In this document: in pieces, positions 1 to 4,642 of the stretch
How positions within the stretch are numbered: the first letter of the stretch is position 1
Layout of the letters: each line of letters opens with the position of its first letter
Origin: DASRGL01 sp035651115
GTDB taxonomy: Bacteria > Armatimonadota > Chthonomonadetes > Chthonomonadales > Chthonomonadaceae
Assembly: GCA_035651115.1 (NCBI GenBank)
Contig: DASRGL010000141.1
Location: forward strand, 1-6,266
Length of the DNA stretch: 6,266 bases
Direction: 5' to 3'
Translations under genes and position numbers: made by a program
The notes under the pieces: generated by a model
What the model saw: only the letters and a program-made list of their open reading frames with translations
Database searches by the model: none
Told to the model about the DNA's origin: nothing

Positions 1-1233
1 GATCTGGAACGGCTTCGAGGTCAGGCGACCCATCGCCGGGTCGCCGCCCCGGAATGAGTTGATCAGCCCGCCGCCCTGAAAGCCGGAGACCGGCTGCTGG
101 CCGGGCCAGGTTCCGCGCGCCGGGCCGTCGCCAAAGGCATAACCCTCCGCCATCCACTTCGCCGGATCGTACTTCTCCGCCTCGAAGTCTTCGTACACTA
201 TCGCCGAATGATCCATGCTGTCCGGCAGCAGGGCGTCCAGCAGCCCGCGCCCCCCGCCCGTGATGAGCAGCGCGCCGCCCTCCGCGACGAACTTTTCCAG
301 CAGAGGGAAACTCTTCGCCGGGTCCACATCGTCCACGATAGCGACAACGGGAGCGTTGGGCGTCAAGCGTGGGGCGTGGGGCGTTGGAGAGAGGGCGGGC
401 GCGATGACGGCCTCATCCGACGATTTCAGAGCGTCGGCGGCGTTGGCGAGGGAGTCGAAGTAGCGCAGGTCGGCGTTGCCGAAGAAGCGGGCGGAGCGGG
501 CGATCTGTCGCGACTCGGTGAGCAGCACGACTGGCTTCGCGAACGCCGCGCCGGTCGCCTTCTCCTTCGTGGTCAGGTTCAAAACGTGCAGGCCGCCGCG
601 CCTGTTATAGCGGTTCAGATTGCCGTCGGCCTCCTCGAACGAGTTGAAGCCGTCGAACCCGACCGCGTTCTGGCAGGTCTGGGCCAGCGACACCGCCACC
701 GACTCCGCGCCGGGGTTCTTCACTGTAAAGCGAAACACGACGCCGGGAATGCCGCTGTCCTTCGCATTGAGCGGAATCAGCGGACAACAGGCTTCCAACC
801 GCGCCTGCACCGGCAGCGCGCGATCCTGATAGGTCAGCCAGGCAAACGGATACTCTCCAACAAACTCGACCGCCTCTATCGTCGGCAGCCTGCCCACCGG
901 CTCCGTTTGCAGCAGCCGCGCGACCGCCTCGCGCCCCTCCGGCTTCGCCCAGAGCGCAAAGAACGATGCCGGCAACTGCGCGTTCGGGTTGCACTGGTTG
1001 AAAATCTGCCAGTTGCGCAGGCTGCCGCCTCCGCCAAGCGCGACATTGCCCGCGCCCAGCCCGCCCATCGGCATCGCGATCTGCCGCAGGCTTGCGCCGC
1101 GATAGACCTTCCGCGCCTCCGTCCGGCCCTGCGCCTCCGCCTCGCTCCCCCTCGGCCCGCTCCGCATCACTGCCGCTCCCACGCACGCCTTCCCCACCAA
1201 CCCGATGAACTCCCGCCTGTCCAACCTGCCCAT
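1..1233 (-). CDS. GH116-like glycoside hydrolase, N-terminal part, Tat-exported (partial, runs off the left edge)
   Basis: The frame is open for 411 codons from an ATG at 1233 to base 1 with no stop, so the C-terminus lies outside. The start follows GGGAG by 6 nt. Residues 5-22 look like a Tat signal (DRREFIG, then a mildly hydrophobic stretch), with possible cleavage near 35, so export is inferred. Residues 52-80 carry the glycine-rich motif MPMGGLGAGN and NWQIFNQ, which resemble the N-terminal beta-sandwich of GH116 (GBA2/DUF608-type) beta-glucosidases and glucosylceramidases; this domain seems to run to about 240. Residues 295-330 then look like a small alpha/beta segment (VVAIVDDVDP, EGGALLITGGG). 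Residues 347-411 (YEDFE, GYAFGDGPA, GFQGGGLINSF, GRLTSKPFQI) resemble a sandwich module seen next to GH32-type enzymes in environmental bacteria. The catalytic (alpha/alpha)6 domain is not in view, so activity is unproven. It follows the sugar-binding lipoprotein gene by 56 nt and is probably co-transcribed. Family call good, substrate unknown. Confidence 0.8.
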   Translation of the reverse strand, partial: MGRLDRREFIGLVGKACVGAAVMRSGPRGSEAEAQGRTEARKVYRGASLRQIAMPMGGLGAGNVALGGGGSLRNWQIFNQCNPNAQLPASFFALWAKPEGREAVARLLQTEPVGRLPTIEAVEFVGEYPFAWLTYQDRALPVQARLEACCPLIPLNAKDSGIPGVVFRFTVKNPGAESVAVSLAQTCQNAVGFDGFNSFEEADGNLNRYNRRGGLHVLNLTTKEKATGAAFAKPVVLLTESRQIARSARFFGNADLRYFDSLANAADALKSSDEAVIAPALSPTPHAPRLTPNAPVVAIVDDVDPAKSFPLLEKFVAEGGALLITGGGRGLLDALLPDSMDHSAIVYEDFEAEKYDPAKWMAEGYAFGDGPARGTWPGQQPVSGFQGGGLINSFRGGDPAMGRLTSKPFQI

Positions 1234-1239
1234 GCAAAA

Positions 1240-1244
1240 CTCCC
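1240..1244 (-). promoter_or_regulatory. Ribosome binding site of the GH116-like gene
   Basis: GGGAG lies 6 nt upstream of the ATG at 1233 on the minus strand. It fixes the start just ahead of the twin-arginine motif. Confidence 0.7.
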
Positions 1245-1289
1245 AGAAACCGAATTTACCATCCCTGCGCCAGCAGCACAGCGGGAGGT

Positions 1290-2366
1290 TCAAAAGGTCA
1301 GCTTTTCGACGTTGTCTTTGGTGATCTCCAGGCGGAGCGGCAGGGTCACGAGCGGGCCTTTGACACTGAGTCTGCCCTCCACGCCGGGCAGCGTCTCGCC
1401 ATCCTGTGGCATCTTCCCGTGGAGCGCGTCGGCGACCAGCTTGGCGGTCAGGTAGGTCAATCGGGCCGGGTCCCAGAGATAGAGGCCGGTCACGGAGCCG
1501 TCGAGCAGGTAGGGCTTCGTTTCGCTCGGCAGCGCCAGTCCCCACACCTTCACCTTCCCGATAAGATTGAGTTTGCGCAGCGCCTCGCCCGCCGCCGGAG
1601 GACTGGGCGAGTTGGAGCAGGCGATGCCGGTTGCGTCAGGATGGGCCTGAAGCGCCTGCACCGCCATCGTCGTCGCCTTGTTCTTGTCGTCGTCGTTGTA
1701 GATGTACGGCTGGAGAATGGTGATGCCCGGATACTTGCGCAGCGCCTGCTCGATGCCCCGGACGTGCGCGTTCAGGTTCTCGGCGGTGCGCTGCCCGCTA
1801 AAGATCAGTGCCTTCCCCTTCTTCTCCATCGCTTTTGCCAGCGCGTCGCCGATGTCCACGCCGATCTGCACGTCATCCACCGCCGCCACATAGAAGAGAC
1901 GCTTGCTGTCGGGCGCGTCGGAGTCCCAGGTGAAGACCTGGATACCTGCCGCCGCCGCTTTGTCCAGCGCGGGGACGATGGCCTTTGCATCCACCGGCGA
2001 GACGACGATAGCATCCGCGTGTCCGACGACTGCCTGATTGATGATGTCTACCTGCTTTTCGGAAGTGCCTTCCGCCGGGGCCTGGTACTCCACCGTCACG
2101 TTCAGGTTCGGGTCGTCGTTGGCCTGCTGCGCACCCTGTCGGCACGCCTCGCTGTAGGAGATGCCGCCCACCTTGAACACGAAGACGATCTTCTTTTTCG
2201 CGCCCGCAAGCTGCGGCGCGGCGGCATTAGCGGCGGGAGCCTTGTCGCCGGTTCCGCCGCTCGTCGCCTCCGGCTGCTCCTTGCTGCACCCGGCCAGTCC
2301 CGCCGCCAGCAGCGCCGTCAGCGCGGCGAGTGTGCGGCGCATCCGTGCTTTTTTCGTTGCGCGCAT
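1290..2366 (-). CDS. Sugar ABC transporter substrate-binding lipoprotein (LsrB/RhaS-like, periplasmic-binding-protein 4 fold)
   Basis: This 358-residue protein is probably the solute-binding part of a carbohydrate ABC importer, anchored outside the cytoplasmic membrane. Residues 1-27 form a lipoprotein signal: KKARMRR, a hydrophobic stretch, then lipobox LAGC with Cys27 as the lipidated residue. A low-complexity Ala/Gly/Pro/Thr linker (28-56) follows. The binding fold starts at KKKIVFVFKVGG (57-68), with the family segments DIINQAVVGHADAIVVSPVD (107-126) and TWDSDAPDS (146-154). The C-terminal half carries GLALPSETKPYLLDGSV and LYLWDPARLTYLTAKLVADAL, which most resemble rhamnose-binding RhaS and autoinducer-2-binding LsrB rather than ribose-binding RbsB; the ligand cannot be read from this. 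The open frame extends to a GTG at 2402, but the ATG at 2366 has GAGAGGAG just upstream and begins directly at the signal peptide, so I prefer it. No importer ATPase or permease is adjacent in view. The GH116-like gene follows after 56 nt. Confidence 0.9.
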   Translation of the reverse strand: MRATKKARMRRTLAALTALLAAGLAGCSKEQPEATSGGTGDKAPAANAAAPQLAGAKKKIVFVFKVGGISYSEACRQGAQQANDDPNLNVTVEYQAPAEGTSEKQVDIINQAVVGHADAIVVSPVDAKAIVPALDKAAAAGIQVFTWDSDAPDSKRLFYVAAVDDVQIGVDIGDALAKAMEKKGKALIFSGQRTAENLNAHVRGIEQALRKYPGITILQPYIYNDDDKNKATTMAVQALQAHPDATGIACSNSPSPPAAGEALRKLNLIGKVKVWGLALPSETKPYLLDGSVTGLYLWDPARLTYLTAKLVADALHGKMPQDGETLPGVEGRLSVKGPLVTLPLRLEITKDNVEKLTF

Positions 2367-2370
2367 GTCG

Positions 2371-2378
2371 CTCCTCTC
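2371..2378 (-). promoter_or_regulatory. Ribosome binding site deciding the start of the sugar-binding lipoprotein
   Basis: GAGAGGAG on the minus strand ends 4 nt before the ATG at 2366. The alternative upstream GTG at 2402 would put 12 polar residues ahead of the signal peptide. Confidence 0.75.
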
Positions 2379-2411
2379 ATTGAGATTCCCTGAAGACCCC
2401 ACTCCATAAAA

Positions 2412-2434
2412 CCCTCACCCCCACCCCCTCTCCC
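2412..2434 (-). other. Four-tract G-quadruplex-type motif in the leader of the sugar-binding lipoprotein gene
   Basis: The minus strand has G-tracts of 3, 5, 5 and 3 or more bases separated by loops of 3, 1 and 3 nt (positions 2434 to 2412). This matches the usual G3+ pattern. It shares bases with one arm of the 10-bp inverted repeat at 2425-2451, so hairpin and quadruplex would compete. It lies 46 to 68 nt upstream of the ATG at 2366. Confidence 0.55.
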
Positions 2435-2451
2435 ACGCTGCGGGAGAGGGG
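2425..2451. repeat. Intergenic inverted repeat, 10-bp perfect stem
   Basis: CCCCTCTCCC (2425-2434) is the exact reverse complement of GGGAGAGGGG (2442-2451), with a 7-nt loop. On the minus strand it follows the two other hairpins of this gap and is followed by G-runs, then GGTTTTAT (2414-2407). It sits 59 nt ahead of the lipoprotein start, so it would be in that gene's leader or at the far end of the reductase transcript. C/T-rich intergenic blocks of this style are familiar from dispersed repeats in several high-GC bacteria. That is recollection, not a search result. Confidence 0.75.
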
Positions 2452-2462
2452 AGAGCCGAATG

Positions 2463-2489
2463 CTCCCCCTCCTTACGAAGGAGGGGGAG
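2463..2489. repeat. Intergenic inverted repeat, copy 1 (12-bp perfect stem, 3-nt loop)
   Basis: CTCCCCCTCCTT (2463-2474) pairs perfectly with AAGGAGGGGGAG (2478-2489) around the loop ACG. It would form a very stable hairpin on either strand. Lying downstream of the reductase stop, it could serve as an end-of-transcript or mRNA-stabilising structure, but there is no U-run after it on the minus strand, so it is not a standard intrinsic terminator. Confidence 0.85.
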
Positions 2490-2501
2490 AATTGATGTGG
2501 A

Positions 2502-2527
2502 CTCCCCCTCCTTACGAAGGAGGGGGA
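2502..2527. repeat. Intergenic inverted repeat, copy 2 (11-bp perfect stem, 3-nt loop)
   Basis: This is a second copy of the same element, 39 bases along. TCCCCCTCCTT (2503-2513) pairs with AAGGAGGGGGA (2517-2527) around ACG. The outermost pair of copy 1 is lost here because 2528 is A. It lies 25 bases beyond the reductase stop on the minus strand, the most natural place for a 3'-end hairpin, but no T-tract follows. Two near-identical copies with unlike flanks suggest a dispersed repeat that duplicated or inserted twice. Confidence 0.85.
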
Positions 2528-2552
2528 AGGGGGGAGGTTTCTGGGGGCGAGC

Positions 2553-3485
2553 CTATTCCGTCAGGATGCTGCGGACTTTGTGCCAGTCGTCGGTGGAGAC
2601 CGTCTTGCCCATCGCGGCGGCGGCCTCCTCGATCTGCTCCGGCGTCTTGATGCCGACGATGGCGCACTGAATCGAAGGCGTCATCAGCGTGACCGCGAGA
2701 ACCAACTGCGTGATGTTCAGGCCGTAGTTCTCCGCGATGGGAGCCAGGCTCGCCACCTTGTCGCATAGTTTCTGGAACCGCTCGCCCTGAAAATCCCGGT
2801 CATCTTTGCGGAAATCCGTGAAGGTCTCTTTGCCCGTGTATTTGCCCGTGAGCAGGCCGCGCTGCAGCGGGCTGTAGACCAGCACGCCGATGTCGTTGGC
2901 GCGGCAGTAGGGCAGAATGTCCGCCTCGATGCCGCGATGGAGCAGGCTGTAGGGCGGCTGGCAGGTGGCGAAACTGCCGAGCGCGCTGCCCAGCCGCATC
3001 TGCTCGACCGTCCAGTTGCTCACGCCATAGGCGCGAATCTTGCCCTGGGAGCGCAGCTTTTCCAGCGCCTCCACCGTCTCGCTCACATCGGTCATCGGGT
3101 CGAAAGAGTGGCACTGGTACACGTCAATATAGTCCATCTGGAGGCGGCGCAGGCTGTTCTCGCAGGCTTGCAGGATGTAGTCGTAGGAGAGATCGCCGTA
3201 GCGATGCCCGTCGGGGAACCAGTGCCAGAAGACTTTCGTGGCGAGAACGATCTCGCTGCGCGGCAGATCGCGCAGCGCGCGGCCCATGACCTCCTCGGAC
3301 AGCCCGTTGCCGTAGGCGTCCGCCGTATCGTAGAAGTTGACGCCGACCTCGAAGGCGCGGCGCATGGCCGCGATCAGTTGATCCTCCGGCTGCGGCCCCC
3401 AGAAGCGCGGCGATAACTGCCAGGAACCATAGCAGACCGGCGAGACTTGCAGTTCCGTGCGGCCCAAACGCACCCGTACACTCAT
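2553..3485 (-). CDS. Aldo/keto reductase (NADPH-dependent oxidoreductase)
   Basis: A complete 310-residue protein, the usual length for the family. It should be a soluble cytoplasmic TIM-barrel enzyme reducing an aldehyde or ketone with NADPH; the substrate cannot be inferred. The catalytic tetrad is intact: Asp53 and Tyr58 in FYDTADAYGNG, Lys84 in LATKVFW, His126 in DVYQCHSFDP. Other family marks are GVSNWT (154-159), YSPLQRGLLTGKY (204-216, cofactor-binding loop) and VGIKTPEQ (278-285) near the C-terminus. The CHSFDP form and the overall pattern resemble the YajO/YghZ and potassium-channel beta-subunit-like branch. The frame stays open upstream to 3755, but the ATG at 3485 has a strong GGGGAGG 5 nt away and the family N-terminus starts there. 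It stands alone, with 296 bases before it and a hairpin-rich gap after it, so it is probably a single-gene transcript. Confidence 0.93.
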   Translation of the reverse strand: MSVRVRLGRTELQVSPVCYGSWQLSPRFWGPQPEDQLIAAMRRAFEVGVNFYDTADAYGNGLSEEVMGRALRDLPRSEIVLATKVFWHWFPDGHRYGDLSYDYILQACENSLRRLQMDYIDVYQCHSFDPMTDVSETVEALEKLRSQGKIRAYGVSNWTVEQMRLGSALGSFATCQPPYSLLHRGIEADILPYCRANDIGVLVYSPLQRGLLTGKYTGKETFTDFRKDDRDFQGERFQKLCDKVASLAPIAENYGLNITQLVLAVTLMTPSIQCAIVGIKTPEQIEEAAAAMGKTVSTDDWHKVRSILTE

Positions 3486-3490
3486 GCTGA

Positions 3491-3497
3491 CCTCCCC
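3491..3497 (-). promoter_or_regulatory. Ribosome binding site deciding the start of the aldo/keto reductase
   Basis: GGGGAGG on the minus strand lies 5 nt before the ATG at 3485. It rules out the 90-codon N-terminal extension that the open frame would otherwise allow. Confidence 0.8.
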
Positions 3498-3500
3498 AAA

Positions 3501-3524
3501 GTCCGGCGCTCCGGCGAACCGGAC
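3501..3524 (-). promoter_or_regulatory. Leader hairpin just ahead of the reductase ribosome binding site
   Basis: GTCCGG (3519-3524 read on minus) pairs with CCGGAC (3501-3506 on minus). Inside, CGC/GCG (3507-3509 with 3514-3516) adds three pairs around a 4-nt loop, with a 2-nt bulge. The 9-bp, almost all-GC stem ends 3 nt before GGGGAGG, so it may affect ribosome access or mRNA stability. No effector is known. Confidence 0.45.
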
Positions 3525-3760
3525 GGTTTGATTCTGACCTGTCGGGGGAGTGTTTCTCCACGCCGCGCGGAAATCCTCCGCCGTCGGGCCGGTTTGACCG
3601 CCCTCGCCAGGGAGGAATGAGGATACCGACTGGGGGCATAGAGAGGGGAGGGGCCGCTCCTGTCGCGCTGTGTTCTCTGGCTCCGCATCGCCTCTTCCCG
3701 TCGGGTGAACCCGCTCCCCGAAGGCAGACACAGCCCTTTGCTCAGAGGGCAGCATTTTCA

Positions 3761-3800
3761 GAAGGCCGCCGGGCCGCTGCTTTATTTGTGGCGGCCCTTC
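3761..3800 (-). terminator. Two competing hairpins at the 3' end of the comEA-like gene
   Basis: On the minus strand GGGCCGC (3797-3791) can pair with GCGGCCC (3777-3771) over a 13-nt loop that holds the TAA stop. Alternatively the 11-nt stretch 3800-3790 pairs with GGCGGCCTTC (3770-3761) as a 10-bp stem with one bulged G. The two structures share an arm and exclude each other. No T-run follows (TGAAAATG), so if this ends transcription it is not by a typical intrinsic mechanism. Confidence 0.35.
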
Positions 3801-4546
3801 GCGCCTGAGCCGACCATCACGAAGGGCCGCATCCTGGCGAACTTCTTGTCGCCGATGCCGCTGACTTGCAGCAGGTCTTCCACGCTCTGAAAGCCGCCGT
3901 TCTCCTTGCGAAATTCGAGCAGGCGCTCCGCCATTGCCGGGCCGACGCCGGGAAGCCGCTGCAACTCTTCCGCAGTGGCTGTGTTCAGGTTGATTCTGCC
4001 CTGACTCGGATCGGTCAGCTTGCCCGGCTTGCCGCCCTTGTGCGCCGCCTTGCTCACCGGCCTGGTGCCGCCTGGCGCGGAGGTCCCTGTCGAGGCCGTG
4101 CTGGAGGCAGTATCGAGCGGCGCGCCGCCTTCGGGCTGCTCTTTGCGGGTCGGAAAATAGAGCTGGCTGCCGTCTTCCACGCGCGCGGCCAGATTGATGG
4201 CGTCCGTGTTGGCATCGGCGGTCGGGCCGCCGGCGGCTTTCAGAGCGTCCTCGCCTCGCGCGCCGGGCGGCAGGCGATAGACACCGGGCTTCTTGACCGC
4301 GCCCGCCACATGGACGACCACCTGCGCCATCGTATCGGGTTCGGAGACAGGGGCCGCGTTGAGCGCATGGACTGGGGGACGCGCCGGAGGCGGCGCGGCA
4401 GGAGCCTGGGGAGACGTTTCGCGCAGCGTGATGCCCGGCGACGCTGCCGAGAGCGCCGTCTTCGCCGCCATTCCCCCGACGATCAGCGTGATCAGCGTCA
4501 GCAGCGCCATAAGACCAATGGTTTCATTCCGCGTGAGACTTCGCAT
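3782..4546 (-). CDS. comEA: ComEA-like competence protein (membrane anchor, SLBB and helix-hairpin-helix DNA-binding domains)
   Basis: A complete 254-residue protein with the classical ComEA layout. One membrane segment at about 9-28 (TIGLMALLTLITLIVGGMAA) anchors it, leaving the rest outside the cytoplasm. A Pro/Ala-rich linker runs 40-72. An SLBB domain follows at about 75-132 (VVVHVAGAVKKPGVYRLPPG, then LYFP), then a Ser/Thr/Gly linker. The C-terminal double helix-hairpin-helix starts at INLNTATAEELQRLPGVG (185-202), with hairpins LPGVG and VSGIG (229-232). In studied naturally transformable bacteria such proteins bind incoming double-stranded DNA and pass it to the ComEC channel. The basic tail GSGAKGRHK may help hold DNA. 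No comEC or pilus gene is in view, so a role in uptake is inferred. The frame extends to a TTG at 4588, but the ATG at 4546 with GGGAGGA upstream, directly ahead of the membrane segment, is preferred. It lies 96 nt after the STAS-USP gene. Confidence 0.9.
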   Translation of the reverse strand: MRSLTRNETIGLMALLTLITLIVGGMAAKTALSAASPGITLRETSPQAPAAPPPARPPVHALNAAPVSEPDTMAQVVVHVAGAVKKPGVYRLPPGARGEDALKAAGGPTADANTDAINLAARVEDGSQLYFPTRKEQPEGGAPLDTASSTASTGTSAPGGTRPVSKAAHKGGKPGKLTDPSQGRINLNTATAEELQRLPGVGPAMAERLLEFRKENGGFQSVEDLLQVSGIGDKKFARMRPFVMVGSGAKGRHK

Positions 4547-4552
4547 CGGCCT

Positions 4553-4559
4553 TCCTCCC
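4553..4559 (-). promoter_or_regulatory. Ribosome binding site deciding the start of the comEA-like gene
   Basis: GGGAGGA on the minus strand, with its GGAGG core 7 nt before the ATG at 4546. It favours this start over the in-frame TTG at 4588. Confidence 0.75.
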
Positions 4560-4561
4560 GA

Positions 4562-4594
4562 GAGTAAAAATAGCCCCCGCTTCGCCAATGGGGC
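4562..4594 (-). terminator. Candidate intrinsic terminator or attenuator before the comEA-like gene
   Basis: On the minus strand GCCCC (4594-4590) and GGGGC (4577-4573) form a 5-bp all-GC stem over a 12-nt loop, followed at once by TATTTTTACTC. Its place 49 nt after the STAS-USP stop suits termination of the permease operon. The U-rich run ends only 2 nt before the comEA-like ribosome binding site, so there is no room for a promoter between. It may act as a partial terminator or leader attenuator. The stem is short, so confidence is modest. Confidence 0.45.
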
Positions 4595-4612
4595 ATCTGC
4601 CCTGCTCCTCGG

Positions 4613-4629
4613 CTGCCTTTGAGAGGCAG
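4613..4629. other. Small hairpin after the STAS-USP gene
   Basis: CTGCCT (4613-4618) pairs with AGGCAG (4624-4629) over a 5-nt loop, 13 bases past the STAS-USP stop. No T-run follows on the minus strand. It may protect the mRNA 3' end or simply be chance. Confidence 0.35.
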
Positions 4630-4642
4630 GAAAGCTTACGTG

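Larger units (their letters stand above)
3486..3781. other. Non-coding gap between the comEA-like gene and the reductase gene
   Basis: I see no convincing gene in these 296 bases. Open frames cross it on both strands, but they have no good ribosome binding site and their translations are Arg/Pro/Gly-rich with no recognisable domain. It should hold the reductase promoter, but I could not pick out a clear -35/-10 pair. It contains the leader hairpin at 3501-3524, a small hairpin around 3607-3618 (CCCT/AGGG arms), a 5-bp hairpin at 3733-3750, and most of the structure at the end of the comEA-like gene. Confidence 0.5.

Noticed and set aside
208..1455. Long plus-strand open frame (415 codons) across the left part of the window
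   Set aside because: It runs antisense to the GH116-like gene, has no ribosome binding site, and its translation is Arg/Gln/Ala-rich with no domain. It is a shadow of a high-GC coding strand.
1419..2393. Plus-strand open frame opposite the sugar-binding protein
   Set aside because: Arg/His/Leu-rich antisense translation with no family features; the minus-strand frame encodes a clear lipoprotein.
2400..2416. Possible -10 element in GGTTTTATGG upstream of the sugar-binding gene
   Set aside because: No -35 hexamer lies at a proper distance, since the bases upstream are G-runs; not reported as a promoter.
2463..2527. CRISPR-like direct repeats
   Set aside because: Only two copies are present, each a perfect palindrome with a short 12-base gap between them; not a repeat-spacer array.
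3486..3755. In-frame 90-codon N-terminal extension of the aldo/keto reductase
   Set aside because: The family N-terminus and a strong GGGGAGG site both place the start at 3485. The extension is Pro/Gly/Arg-rich, unlike a domain or signal peptide.
3617..3808. Plus-strand 63-codon frame with GGGAGGA near its ATG
   Set aside because: The purine run touches the ATG with only 1 nt spacing, and the product is low-complexity and overlaps the comEA-like gene end.
4547..4600. Possible promoter made of TTGGCG and TTTACT upstream of the comEA-like gene
   Set aside because: The spacer is only 14 nt and the -10-like bases fall next to the ribosome binding site; the bases fit a hairpin plus U-run better.
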